Part shown: one piece after another, positions 53,356 to 64,000 of the stretch
Layout of the letters: every line of letters begins with the position of its first letter
Numbering within the stretch: position 1 is the stretch's first letter
Assembly (NCBI GenBank): GCA_003116995.1
Contig: BDSL01000066.1
Span: 434,001 to 498,000 of the forward strand
From: Yamagishiella unicocca
Lineage: Eukaryota > Chlorophyta > Chlorophyceae > Chlamydomonadales > Volvocaceae
Direction of reading: 5' to 3'
DNA length: 64,000 nucleotides
Translations under genes and position numbers: made by a program
The notes under the pieces: generated by a model
What the model was told of the DNA's origin: nothing
The model's database searches: none
What the model saw: only the letters and a program-made list of their open reading frames with translations

Positions 53356-56300
53356 TCAAGGCTCGTCCTCGCAGTCCGAGCACGGATCACATGGCCCGTA
53401 GTTCCGTACCGCCTCGTAGGGTTTCGGCACGTAGTCGGTGGAGTACATGCTGACGCCGTTGAAGGGCGCTGGCGAGCGCAGGCTGCGCATGCCAGATGTG
53501 GGCCGTCCAACGGATGCGCGCAGCCCACCGGGCATTTTGTGGTAGTCGGCCGTGTACGTGGTTTGGCCGTCGAAGGGCCCCACGTTGCTGATGTTGTTTG
53601 ACGCGGTCGGCCCTGCCCGGTATATCGGCTGAGCGCCCCAGTCCTGGTAGCGGGTCTTCTGCTCCGTCGCGTCCTCGAAGGGCCCGGCGGACGGCTGCAG
53701 CTTCTGGTTCGGCTTTACGCGCTGGTACGGCACGTCCTGAGGTACGGATGGGAGCGTACGACGCGGAGATGGGGACGAGGACGGGGAGGGGTTAGGATTT
53801 GCTGTGTTTTGTTAAGTTCGTTTGCGCCAGCGGGTTCCCCCCGCCTGATCGGCTTCGGCTTCGGTGGGGATGCAGTGCGAAGACCTCTTGGAGCCCCCGG
53901 GGGGGCAGCTGTGCCGCAGGGGCAACCGTCGCTGCCGCAGCGCCCTCCGCGGACTGGTGAAGCTGGACCCCCCCTTCGTGATAGTACCCCCATCGTAATC
54001 GCGGCAGGTCACCCCCTGGCACGTCGGCAGGGCGCTGGTCCGCTTGCCCAGACGGACCGCATCCAGCCGCGCGATCTCGGGACTCCCACAGCCTCCCGCG
54101 CCACAGCCCCAAATCAACCCCTCCCTCCCCGAGCCCAGTCGCGTTACCGGTTCTATTATTGTAACCCCCCGAGCACCAAACCACCCGCCCGACTCCCGGC
54201 TCCACAACACGCCCTGCCACCACCGCCCCCGCCGCCGCCTCCTCACCTTCTTGACATACGAATCTTTATACGTGCTGTAGCCCTCGAACGGGCCCGTGTC
54301 GCGCTGATCGTCCGCCGGCCGACCCGCCCGCAGGTACTCGGGCGCCGTACGTGGCCGGAACTCCGTGCCGTACGTTGTCGAACCCGAGAAGGCGCCCTTC
54401 GGCAGCGCAGCCCCCGATGAGCCCACGGTTGCCCCGGCGCGAGGCTGCGGCCCGCCGTCCTTCTCCGTGTAATGGCGGCGGTATTCTGTGGAGGGGACGC
54501 CGTCGTACCAGCCCTCCGGTCGCATGGTCTGGTCCTCGTGTCGTACCCGCTCATTCGGCCCCGCCTGCTTGGGGGTGAAGGTGCTGCGGTGGGTTGTGGA
54601 GTCGTTGAAGAGGCCGCCGGGAAGCGCGGCGTTCTGGCTCGGCAGCGGCACTGCGGTGGGGGGCCGTGCGCCGGGCCACTTGCGGTAGTCGTCCTGTGGT
54701 GGCGTGCCCGGGGAGGGGGAGGGGGAGGGGAGAGGGGGAGGCGTGGGGAGGCGTGGGGAGGTGGCCGATGCGGTGGATTGGGGCCGACAGTTCCATGCGT
54801 ATGGCTAGCGGAACCGCGATTTCGCGATGGGGGGGTGCTGTCGGCGGGGGGAGCGCTCTCGCCTGCCCGGAAACGTACGGCAGCCGCGTGTGTGTTTCAT
54901 TCCCGCCGTCCGCTGCGGCTTGCCTTGGTACTGTGCTACCGCAGGTTCTGGCTGCCCGCTGCCAAGGGGATGCTAGTTCAGCTGGTATTCGTGCCCGCGC
55001 TGGTGGTTGTGGTTATGGTGGTTGTGGTGGTTGCGGTGGTTGCGATCATACACTAGCTCACGGCACACCACTGACTTGAACGCGCGCATGTGGCACATGT
55101 GAGACAAAGGTGTTCCGCGCCTCCCTCCCTCCCTCCCGCGCCGATTACTGGTGACGAGACATCTCGTGCGCTGGAAAGGCGGCCCCGGAAGCAAGGCGGC
55201 CCGACCCGCTGCTGCCGCCACGACGAGGCCTCCACAGGGCTGATTGACTAGACCCGCCCACGCCCACGCTGACTCCGACGCCACACCCCGCCCCGCACGA
55301 CGTTTCCTCGTCGGGCTTTACAATGTCGCTTACTTGCCCCCGGAAATAAGTGCCGACCCACGGTTCTTCCTGGCACCCCCGCCTCCCAGCCGCTCCCCGC
55401 ACCTTGTAAGCGCTCAGCCCCTCGAAGGGTCCCACGCCGCGTGGCACTGACACACCGCGTCCCTGAGCCGGTGTGGAGGGCTTAGTGCCGGCCCAGCCGG
55501 GGTACGAGTCCTTCATCGTGGTTGCGTCCTCAAAGGGGCCCGCGGTAGGCTGGAGCTTATTGGTGGGCCGCACCCGAGCGTACGGCACATCCTTGGCCGG
55601 GAAGTCGACCCTGGAGCAGTCAGAGTGGAGGAGTGGGAGCGCTGGTGAGAGTGTGGCCCGGGCTTGGCGGGGGAAGCGACGGTGGTGGTGGTCAAGCTGG
55701 GGGTGACGTACGGTGAGGTCGGAGAGCGAGCGCGGGGGGGCGATCCGACGCTGAACTCTGAACCCCATTTAAATGAACGTCGAATTCGCAATGGAATTGG
55801 AAGCAAGCGAGGAAACATATAAATAATAATGCGATGTCGGCGCACGCACTTGTAGGTCGTCCAGGGGCTGAATGGCAAATTCTCTTTCTCGCCCACTTGG
55901 GGCTTGAAGGGTTGTGCTGGGCCGGCTCCGTCGGGAGCCTGTGGATGCAGGGGTGTTGCCACGTCAGGCGATTGGATTGGGCACCGGTATGTGTGTGTGT
56001 TTTGCGAGTCACAGAAGCTGGCGCACCTTGTAGCTCGTTCCATATGAAGTGGTTGCGTCGAACGGGCCGTTAGTCCCCAACTGGTTGCGGGGCAGAACGG
56101 GAACTCTGCGCTCGTGGGGGGCGCGCTTCTCCCAGTACTCCTGCGCGACGGAACATGTCGGAATGTTTACGTTCTGTCAGCATCACCGCGTTGATGAACT
56201 TTGGACTGAAGCATAAGGCGTGCTTGCCTTTTGGTACTCAGTAAGGAGGGCGCCTTCCGTCCACGGCTCCTTCTTTGGCTTTGGATTGCAGCATGGCTTC

Positions 56301-56529
56301 TGCACATGGAGCAAAACACGTTATTAACTGGCGATGTGTGCCCGGCGGCAGCCCTCCGCGCGACCATGCGGGGGGCCGCGACCTCAGGAATCGCGCGGTT
56401 CATTCGCCATCTACATCTAACATGCATATATTTCACCAGCAAGTAGCATAAGGAAGCAGGGCAAAGGCGACTGACCTTTTTTGGCACCGCCATCAGCGTC
56501 TGCGTAAGAAGGGCTTGTTGCTCCTCCAT
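53356..56529 (-). CDS. SAXO: SAXO/FAM154-type axonemal microtubule-stabilising protein, 454 residues
   Basis: Minus-strand exons: 56529-56476, 56299-56228, 56140-56027, 55938-55850, 55610-55403, 54693-54247 and 53736-53356 (stop TGA). All phases agree. About eleven Mn-like repeats of the type 'GPF-x-x-x-T/S-x-Y-x-x-x-Y/F' are visible: GPFDATTSYGTSYK, GPFEDATTMKDSYPGW, GPFEGLSAYKDDYRKW, GLFNDSTTHRSTF, GAFSGSTTYGTEF, GPFEGYSTYKDSYVKK, GPFEDATEQKTRYQDW, GPFDGQTTYTADYHKM and APFNGVSMYSTDYVPK among them. The N-terminus has a CC pair and LLTEYQKEYWEKRAP, like the 'LLSEYTENY' region of animal SAXO proteins. Those bind and stabilise ciliary doublet microtubules and lie in the axoneme or basal body, so the organism should be ciliated. 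The intron after exon 2 uses a GC donor (gcaagc). Exon 1 is supported by ATG, donor and phase only. The C-terminus ends in CDPCSDCEDEP. Confidence 0.86.
54998..55045. repeat. GGT-rich trinucleotide-like repeat in SAXO intron 5
   Basis: 'ggttgtggttatggtggttg' and similar, imperfect (GGTTGT)n. Confidence 0.8.
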
Positions 56530-57434
56530 GTCCGATATCGGCCAGGTACTAGGTCCTCACCCGAATAGGTCGATGCCCAGCAGTAATGGATGAAGTGATG
56601 AAGTGACGATTACCCGTCAGTTCTTCATATAGAGGCCCCGGGTGCCCGACGTTATAATTTAGCAAGACAACTTCTTGCACGGTACTGGCTTGTTTACTGC
56701 TAACCTTCGCTGTCTACTGATGATACTATGCACTGTTATCCCCTTAACTTTCCGCTGGTTCGAAGGCGCGCCATGTACGAACTGTCCCACAAATCGAGGC
56801 CGTAACCGATGTGTGATGCCGGCCTCACCAGAGCGATATAAACCTCAAAGTAATTTAACATTACATACCGGGAGCTTGTGAGGCTCAGTGTGACTCTAGA
56901 CGTTGGAACGATTGTTTTTGCACAAATGCAGTTTTGCAATCTTTCAGCTGATCACAGGTCTGATGTATGTGCCTCTTGCCCTGTGAACATAATAACAGAT
57001 GTAGCTGCAGCAAGGAAGCAAATCACGTCTGTTTACAAAGGCCCCCGCGTAACGCAAGACGCCAGTAGGTGCACCGATAGCACTCCCGCCATCCACAGCC
57101 GGGGAGCTTTCATGCCCACAGGAACGGCCGGGACGATCAATCTGCATGCCTCAGAGATGGGTCACCCAGGCGAAATGCATCCAATGGCGCCCAGCATCCT
57201 GATCCGCCAAACCATGCCCCAGCCCACACGTCAGAATTCCCTACATCCTCACGGAGCGCCCACATGGCATTCCGCCTTTACTGTCCATGAAGGGTGCTCA
57301 CGCGTACGGGTACCCTCACGCCGGCTGGACGACCTACCTTCCTTAACAACCGATAAAAGACGTGCCACGGGCTACGTCACCTGTCGTGAACCTTGCCCCA
57401 GCCCCTCGGCCACTCCGCGCACTCAAACGCACGC
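56530..57434. other. Intergenic region upstream of SAXO
   Basis: About 0.9 kb holding the SAXO promoter and the 3' flank of the next minus-strand gene. A plus-strand open frame through 56878-57702 overlaps the real minus-strand exon and has no motif. No regulatory element was recognised. Confidence 0.55.
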
Positions 57435-58152
57435 TCATACGGTTCCCTCCATCTTCATGGGGTCGACCTCCTTTACCTTCAGCTGTGCTGCCACCTCATC
57501 AATGGAGGCGTTCAGCTGCGCAATCTTTTCGATTAGGTCCTGCTTTGTCTGCTCCGGGTCCTTGGGCTGCTCATCCTCGAGGAATCGGGGCAGCTTAATC
57601 CGCTGGTCATCTCCTAAGAGGGCCTTGGAGATCTGGGCGGAAGGGGAAAGGCCAGTCAGAGCTTCCACGCAAGCATTAGGCCGCGAACCGTCAGCATCAT
57701 AGCCAAAGAGCTTCTTACCTGAGGGGCGAACAGGAAACCAAGTGCGCCAAAAACGACACCGCCCACAACCATTCCAGCGACGAAGCTATCCCCGTTGCGG
57801 CCGCTGCCCTCCGCCCTGCGAGCGTTTTGGGAGCATTGGGTCGGTCGCCGCAGCACACCCATCGCAAAATCGTTCGTGACGGCCAATTCATGCGCGAATA
57901 ATATAATTGCCACAAGGTGTAGCCTCACCGTGTGATGATTGCCGTCCTCGGGCGGGTGGGCAACGCAAGGCGCACGCGGTGCGCTTGCGCAGCCCCCTGA
58001 GACAGAACACCTGCATGAAACGAATCCTTATGTCAAACCGATTTCTTGGTGGCTCAGATCAGTGTCAAGGACCGAAAGGTTGTCAGCTCCTAGGCATCTG
58101 CTTTCATATCCGCACGCCTAGGCCTACCTTGTTGACGCAGCATGGTAGCCAT
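57435..58152 (-). CDS. Small chloroplast inner-envelope-type membrane protein, 133 residues
   Basis: Minus-strand exons: 58152-58128, 58010-57929, 57815-57719 and 57632-57435 (stop TGA). The phases match. The N-terminal 35 residues (MATMLRQQ, then VLSQGAAQAHRVRLALP) are rich in Ala, Arg, Ser and Thr without acidic residues, like a plastid transit peptide. Then comes GSGRNGDSFVAG and one hydrophobic span, MVVGGVVFGALGFLFAPQ. The conserved ISKALLGDD and KLPRFLEDE lead into a predicted coiled coil (LIEKIAQLNASIDEVAAQL). This layout matches an uncharacterised plant/alga family annotated as localised to the chloroplast inner envelope (Arabidopsis At1g42960 type, from memory). The function is unknown. 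It is transcribed divergently from the MaoC-like gene, 257 bp away. Confidence 0.85.
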
Positions 58153-58409
58153 ATTTCCCTTTCACTGCGGAATGAAGCGAAGCTGTAGGAAGTATTCGCA
58201 TGTCAGGCACGCTGGTCTCGGAGCCTGAGTCGCAGGCAAATGGTCCGAGGCTTGTCGAGAAAGGCCCATAACGACCGTGCTATTGTGGCACCTGATAGCT
58301 GACTGCGACCCACACGTGTTGCTGCTCGCTCATCAACGCTTTTGTCCCTCTCTCGGAGGGAACCTAACCTTGGACGCTTCTCGCGGACCAAAGCCTAACT
58401 CCGGTAGCC
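58153..58409. promoter_or_regulatory. Divergent promoter region, envelope protein and MaoC-like gene
   Basis: 257 bp between two start codons on opposite strands, so both promoters must overlap here. No specific element was recognised. Confidence 0.5.
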
Positions 58410-61400
58410 ATGCTGTCGCTGGCTACCATGTCGCTGTCCCATGCGGCGCTAGCCGCGGCGCTCCTCCTCGCCGCGCCGCTGGCGTTTCTCCTGCTGCGGC
58501 CCCGTAAACAGAGCCTCGTCCTAGCAACATGGCCGCAGCCCCTCTGGCTGTACATCCAAGCACTGGCGGCTGTGGGCAAGCTTTTCAGCAAGCAAAGGAC
58601 GAAGCAGGGCAACGGTAAAGCCATACAGGTGAGCTGTCGGTTGGTTTTCAAAAGGCTCGTCAGCAGCGGACCGCGCGACGAGAGCGAAGACGCCGTTTAC
58701 GCCGCTCCAGCGACCCGTCACTGCGGCCCTTTCCCGTTAACGCACATCAAACAGCTCCACGTTAAACACCGGGCGCGCAAGGCCCGGCAGCCGTCTTGCG
58801 GCCCTAGGACGGGGACGGCCGGCAAGGCCAGCCCAGCCATTACAACCCCCCCCCTCAGGTCCCATGATGTGGGTTCTTTGCCAGCGTCAGAGACCGGGTC
58901 AACGCTTGGGAGTCTCGCCAAGTAAAGGCGGGCTCTGCAGTTTGACCCCCAGCGGGGCGCGCATGCGCGTCCCTTGTCCCTTGTAGCTCGTATCTCAGAC
59001 CCGACATCATGTAGAGCATGCACAAACATGCACAAACGCATGGCGGTGGCGGATCCGGTGCGGGGATGGCGGGGCGCGCGTCGCGTCGCTCTGCACGTCT
59101 CTGCAGTCCGGGTCACACGTCAGTGCTGCACCACAGGACCGCAGGACCACCGCGACTTGACGGCGACCCAGCGGCTGCTGCTGCCGCCAACCCAGCGGCC
59201 GGGCAGCAGCCGAACCGCGACAGCAGCAGCAGACAGGGTCGGTCCGCAGCGCACCCTACCCTGCTGCTGTTTTCGCCGAGCGCCGCAGGCTTGAGGGGCT
59301 AGCCGCCCGCGACGTGCACACGCACACTCACACTCACATCCCGCACCCACATCCACATCCACGCGGCGATAGCTCGAGGACGGAGGCGGCGGACTCCAGC
59401 CCGCCTCCGTTGGATCGTTTGCCGCGCCGTCATTGCACACAGGATAAAACGCACACACCACCCCTTCAAGTGTGACCCCTCGTCCTTCCTAAGGCCTCAA
59501 CGCGGCACAGCACATCCTCCTCCGGATCCGGCGCCGAATCCGGATCCACCCCCGAATCCGGATCCGAATCCGGGTCCGACTCCAGGCCCTCCGCCACCCG
59601 TGTCCGTCCTCCGTCTCCAATGCCGTGTTAACTTGGTCTTCCCGCCGGCCCCCCCCCCATGCACGCCGCTCAGGTGGTCCTGGCCCGCGCCGTCCACTTC
59701 TCCGCCCCCCGGCTGCGCCGCTACCTGAGCCTGGCGGGATTCAGCGGGGGAACGGCGGGCGATGTGCCCATGATGTACCCCATGGTGGAGGCCTTTCGCC
59801 TGGTGGGTGGGGGGCTGGCTGGCCCCCGGCTGCCCCGGCTGCCGAGCGGGGGGCGTGGGTTTGCCAAGAAAAGAACCGGTTACTTGACGCGGGAAGTGTA
59901 GCCGGGCGCATAGGCTTCGGACACCTGGTCGCGTAAGCGTATGCTGGTGGGTGGGTGGGTGGGGTTTCGAGGAAGACCCGTGGATGCGAGAAAAAACCGT
60001 TTAGATGGGGTGGGGTGCGGCTGGCTGCCTGGTGTCCTGGCTGGACGGCGGCAGAGGCGGGTAGTTTTATTTTCAGTGCCGACCCACGGTTTCCAAACAA
60101 AGCAACCGGCCCCCGGGTCCCCTCCGACCAGCGGGTTTCCGCTCACACGCCCACCCACCCCGCCCTCCCCACGAAACGGTTTTTTCGGGCATCCACGTGT
60201 CTTCCTCGAACCCACCCCGCCCTCCCCTCCCCCGGCCCCCTCCTTTCCTCCCCGGGTTTTCCCTGCCACCCTCCAGGTGATGCAGTGCATGCTGCTGCCG
60301 GCCTTCCCCTTCAACGTGCTGGGCAGCGTGCTGGGACGCACCCGAGTGGTCATGCTGCGGCGCCTGGGGGCGGAGGAGAAGCTGCTGTACAGGTCGGGGC
60401 GGAGTTGCTGTTTTTGCCACGCATGTGCACCACGGCTCCCAAGCCAAGGAGAAGCTGCTGTACTAGTGGGGGCCGGGCTAGCTAGCTGGGAAGCGGAGGC
60501 AGGCCACGATCCCCGGGGCCGGACTGTAGGGTTCGTGCCGACGTTCCACGTCCCTGCTGGCCGGTCTGGGGGGGGGCCCGGAGCCGCCAGCCCGAGCTGC
60601 GGTGCTCCTCGGCGCCATGTGACGCAGGCCCCGCCTTGCCGGCAGCCTTGAATGGCAGCAGCACGTGTGCGGGTGGAGGTATGCGTGGACACCCGTGGGT
60701 ATCCCCCGTGGGTATCACTCGTGCGCCTGGGTGGGACGCTATGGACGCCAGCCTGTCCAGTCCTGTTGCGAACCTTCCATTCCAAAGTCCGGACACCGTC
60801 CCTTCCAAAGTCCGGGCACCGTCCCGCCCTGCCCTCGCCTCCGTCCCGGTTCCTCCGGTCGGGTTTGTCCGGCTTGGTGTTTCTCCGGCTTGGGTTCACG
60901 GTTTTCCTCGCCACCCCCTCCCGGGCTTTCCTCGCCGGCCCCCCCCTGCAGCTGCCGGGTGAACCCCACCTTCCGCACCACCCCCAAGGGAGACACGGAG
61001 GTGGACATCGTGGTGGAGGCCCACTCGGTGGGGGCGGCGGCGGGGCCGGCGGGCGGCGGCGGGTCGCAGCTGGTGTGGCGCAACGTCACGACCGTCATCA
61101 TCCTGTCGCCGGGCCGCGGCAAGAGGGCGCCGGCAGCGGACAAGGGGGCGGAGGCCAAGGTAAGGGAGGGGCCGGCGGGGGAGGGTTTTCCGCACATCCG
61201 CCTCATACCCGCCTCACACCCGACTCCCAACCCGCCCTCACCCGCCTTCACCCACTACGACCTTCGGCTTTAGTATCCCCAACCCAGTCCTCCAGCATGC
61301 ATCTCAAAACGCCTGTCCTAAGCGGTTTTTTCTGGCATCCACGGGTCTCCCTCGAAAGCCCTCACCCGCCTTCCTGCACACCGGCAGGAGCCAGCGGGCG

Positions 61401-62429
61401 CATCCCCCGCAACCGCCGCCGCCAAGCCCACTGTGGTGGACACGTGGCAGCTGGGTCCCGACACCGGCCGCCGCTATGGCTTCCTGAACGGCGACCTCAA
61501 CCCCATCCACCTGCACCCGCTCACCTCGCGACTGTTCGGCTTCAAGCGCCCCATCGCGCACGCGCTGTTCCTGACTGGACGGGCGGAGGCGTCCCTGCGC
61601 AACGCGGGTGAGGCAAGGGGGGGGGGCGGGCCGGGCGGGCGGGCTGGATGGGCAGGCGGTTAGGGGGCGGGCAGGATGGGCTGGATGGGCAGGAGGGTAG
61701 CGGGAAGGCACATGTGGCGCCTTTGAAGGGCTGGCGAGAAGAGCCGGTGACACGATATAGGAAGCGGAGGGTAGGAACTAGTTGACGCACGTTTACGGGG
61801 GGTGGCATGCAGGCCTTTGCGGAGGGGTGGGTTTGACAGGAAGCCCGTACCCGGGGGCCGCGGGACACCAGGGCGTCTGGGCGTTGGAAGTCGTGTCAGC
61901 ATCACAACTAAAAACCTGGCGCGCACCGCCCATGACCACCTGGAAGACATTCCCCACGCTTTCCCTCACCCTTCCCTCACCCTTCCCTCCCCGTCTGCCA
62001 TCACCGCCCCAGCAACTCCCCCTCCGCCCCCCGCCGCCGCCACCGTCTCCCAAACGCTTTTACCCATCTGTCTTACACTGCCGACCCACGGGTTTCCTCT
62101 CATACCCCCCCCCCGCCGCCCCCCCCCGCGCCGCGGATTACCTTATACCGTACCCTCATACCCACCGCCACCGCCGCCACTCCCCCCCCCCGCCTCCTCC
62201 AGGCCTGGAGCTGCACTTCCCTTGCGCCCTGTCCGCCGACTTCAAGCGGCCCACGCTGCTGCCCGCCACGCTGCACTGCGCCTGGCTGGGGGCCGTCGAC
62301 CCCGCCGCCCAGCTGGGCAGCCAGGAGGGCGCCCGCTTCGCCGTCCTGACGGAGGACCTGAGCAAGGAGGTGCTGGTGGGCAGCCTGTCGAGCCACCCGG
62401 AGATCGTCAAGGCTGCGGTGGAGATGTGA
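58410..62429 (+). CDS. Membrane-anchored MaoC-like (hot-dog) acyl dehydratase-type protein, 372 residues
   Basis: Exons: 58410-58628, 59674-59802, 60277-60392, 60952-61159, 61388-61607 and 62203-62429 (stop TGA). All phases agree. Residues about 8-30 (HAALAAALLLAAPLAFLLL) form one hydrophobic anchor. A first half resembling a degenerate hot-dog follows (VPMMYPMVEAFRL, MLLPAFPFNVLGSVLGRTRV, VNPTFRTTPKGDTEVDIVVE, LVWRNVTTVIIL). A MaoC domain then contains RRYGFLNGDLNPIHLHPLTS and FGFKRPIAHALF; the hydratase Asp (about 260) and His (about 265) are present. Related bacterial proteins of 280-300 residues act on 2-enoyl thioesters. Here an enoyl-CoA or enoyl-ACP hydratase role at a membrane is inferred. 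The C-terminal about 75 residues (LELHFPCALSADFKRPTLLP) are part of the same family layout. Introns hold repeat C and other repeats. Confidence 0.86.
59521..59582. repeat. Short repeat (gaatccggatcc) in MaoC intron 1
   Basis: Five imperfect units of 'ccgaatccggatcc' type. Confidence 0.8.
59962..60005 (+). repeat. Intron-resident repeat C in MaoC intron 2, forward
   Basis: 'ggtttcgaggaagacccgtg', then 'gatgcgagaaaaaaccgttt'. Identical to the core of the copies in HSP70 and the 481-residue gene, except for truncation after CCGTTTAG. Confidence 0.88.
60172..60212 (-). repeat. Intron-resident repeat C in MaoC intron 2, reverse
   Basis: 'cgaaacggttttttcgggca', then 'tccacgtgtcttcctcgaac'. It forms an inverted pair with 59962-60005, enclosing about 165 bp. 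Confidence 0.88.
60447..60463 (+). repeat. 17-bp copy of the MaoC exon 3 end inside intron 3
   Basis: 'aggagaagctgctgtac' occurs at 60374-60390 (the end of exon 3) and again at 60447-60463. There it is followed by TAG instead of the splice donor. Confidence 0.85.
61254..61360 (-). repeat. Intron-resident repeat C, long copy, filling half of MaoC intron 4
   Basis: Reverse complement of the 46550-46655 copy: 'tacgaccttcggctttagta', 'cagcatgcatctcaaaacgc', 'ctgtcctaagcggttttttc' and 'ggcatccacgggtctccctc'. The intron is only 228 bp (61160-61387), so the element makes up nearly half of it. Confidence 0.88.
62045..62108 (-). repeat. Intron-resident repeat, related copy, in MaoC intron 5
   Basis: 'caaacgcttttacccatctg', then 'gccgacccacgggtttcctc' and 'tcatacccc'. 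Shares its second block with 38930-38962, 60073-60092 and 55354-55377. Confidence 0.5.
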
Positions 62430-64000
62430 GGCGGGGCCTCCGCCGCGCGTGAGGGTTGGAAGGGGTTTGGAGAGGAGGGTATGGCGCTTCCTGGGAACCG
62501 GTTGGGTCCCGGTGGAAGGGGAGGCGGAGGGATGGATCGATGGATGCAGGCAGGCAGGAAGGCAGGATGGCAGGCGGGCCCGCGAGGTCGCGGGTCGCGG
62601 CGGGGTTGGGTTGCTGGCGTGGGCGCTGTTGTTGTGGCCGGTGCGGCGGCGCGGCCTGGGTGGGCCATGCGGTAGAGAGCGAGGGGAGTTGATGTTTGGG
62701 AGTTGAGCAGGAGAGGTGCGGGAGGTGGGCGACGCTGGAGTGGGTTGTGCTGGATGGGCCGCCGTCTGGGGGCGGGTGCGGGCGGCTGTGCCAGCCACGC
62801 AAAGCGGCCGCAGGGTGCATGGCCGTAGTTTCCCTCCGGCGGGAGGCCCGTTCCGCTCGCGCGTAGGGAGTTTCACGGGTTCCAACGTTTAAATCTAAAA
62901 TCTGAACGGACAGCTCAGCACGGGTTCGGGGCACCTCAAACATGACGGTGGCCAGGCGGCGGCCGGAGAGTTTCATTTGGCCTATCTTGAGTTCATGCCT
63001 CGAGTCCTACTGGGCCAGGCCGTCTTTTTCGCCTCATTCTCTCTGATGTTAAGTTTGACGCGGGCAACTTCGGGCAGCTGCCAGATTCGCAGCTGAGTGT
63101 CGGGGACAGCATTTCCAGGGCTGGGACCGGCAGTCTGAGGCGGCGCGGAGCCGCAGCAGCGCCGTTGGCGCGGCTTGCCGTCGGCATGTGGCTGCCTGGG
63201 TGCGCTACCGGGCGCTGTTGAACACGTCAAGACTTCCTCCCCGCGTCTTCGTTGTGTTATGGTTGTTTGATTTCGTTGGTTCTACTCTGTTTAGCGTCTT
63301 GCTTACCGCGTTGTCGCATTGTTGTTGTGCGCACAGGACTACTTTCTTCTCCAACCCAACACCTCGTTTCTCCCGCTTTTCGCTGTCGGTAGTGGGCGTC
63401 CCTGCGTCGAGCACTGCGGTGCTGTTGTTGTTTGTTGTTATTGTTGAAGTGGGCGGCAGGCGTGTGGAGACGAAGAAAAAAACATGGCGGCAGCCATACG
63501 TGTCGTGTGAATACTCCTTACATTTTGTTGGCTGGGTCTGAATAATCTTCCTGGCAGGCTGCTCCTAATCCGCAGTAAACCCTTCTTCATTCGTAGTATT
63601 CGTAGTGCCCACGCGGGCAGTCTTGTCTTTCCCCTGTCTGCCACGAACTCATCTCGCCCAGCAAACCGGGAGCGCATCGGGCACCCCGTAACACTGTTGC
63701 CGCTTGCAAGTAGTTGCTTGCATGCTGTCGAGCCAACCTACCGGTACCAATAACCGCAGCCAATCTCCAGTCAAACCGAGCGAACCTATCCCTGGGCCTA
63801 CATACTCCTGCAAAACCAACGTGGCGTGGGCGCCAAACACCCGCGCCGCCCGACGCACCTAAACACGAAGACCCTTTCACGTCCTCTGAAAACCTCTCCA
63901 ATCATGACTGGTCACCAGCCCCGGGCTAACAACACGGCCACATAAGCCATAAGTCCTAAACCTGCCCGTGTCTGGTCCCGTCAACCCCCATCGGGGGCCC
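62430..64000. other. Right-hand flank, no confident gene
   Basis: 3' flank of the MaoC-like gene plus unassigned DNA. The minus strand has short coding-like pieces with plausible splice signals, for example QEYVGPGIGSLGLTGDWLRL near 63770-63810 (after a good acceptor), and a TGTAA near 63520. These could be the last exons of a gene entering from beyond 64000, but the evidence is too thin to call one. Confidence 0.4.

Noticed and set aside
63188..63541. A 117-residue hydrophobic frame on the plus strand
   Set aside because: Rich in T/G runs (gttgttgttt), with no family match and an unconvincing start. A minus-strand TGTAA nearby suggests it is the antisense of a 3' flank.

Overview
This is nuclear DNA from a eukaryote, most likely a flagellated green alga of the Chlamydomonadales. 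The reasons are: GC-rich coding sequence broken into many short exons; a secreted protein with long SPPPP/RPPP hydroxyproline-type runs fused to a CAP domain; an axonemal SAXO protein (so the cell has cilia); a plant-type VTC4 phosphatase; a plant/alga chloroplast-envelope protein; and telomere-like TTTAGGG/TTTTAGGG motifs. No prokaryotic operon signals, rRNA, tRNA or CRISPR array were seen. The nine gene models were built by hand from protein similarity, splice signals and phase. Every model closes with matching intron phases and an intact reading frame.

Layout: 1-3399, dispersed repeats and no clear gene. 3400-8910 (+), WDR13-like WD40 protein, 9 exons. 9899-12693 (-), secreted proline-rich CAP/SCP protein, 5 exons, convergent with WDR13. 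12694-21903, a long gene-poor stretch with a foldback element and small repeats. 21904-27192 (-), PAT1 mRNA-decay factor, 8 exons. 27550-30425 (+), VTC4/inositol monophosphatase, 5 exons, divergent from PAT1 across 357 bp. 31607-40942 (-), cytosolic HSP70 in 18 exons. 40943-45255, gene-poor. 45256-47709 (-), unrecognised 481-residue coiled-coil/acidic protein. 47710-53355, repeat-rich. 53356-56529 (-), SAXO-type axonemal microtubule protein, 7 exons. 57435-58152 (-), small chloroplast membrane protein, 4 exons. 58410-62429 (+), membrane-anchored MaoC-like hot-dog protein, 6 exons. 62430-64000, no confident gene.

The genes are unrelated housekeeping and structural genes, not one pathway. The most unusual feature is a dispersed repeat of about 100 bp with a constant core. 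It was seen only inside introns, in both orientations, in at least four genes (VTC4, HSP70, the 481-residue protein and the MaoC gene). It resembles an introner-like or intron-resident element. Other points of interest are three GC-AG introns, a tandem duplication across a splice donor in HSP70, two families of inverted-repeat elements, and many intronic minisatellites.
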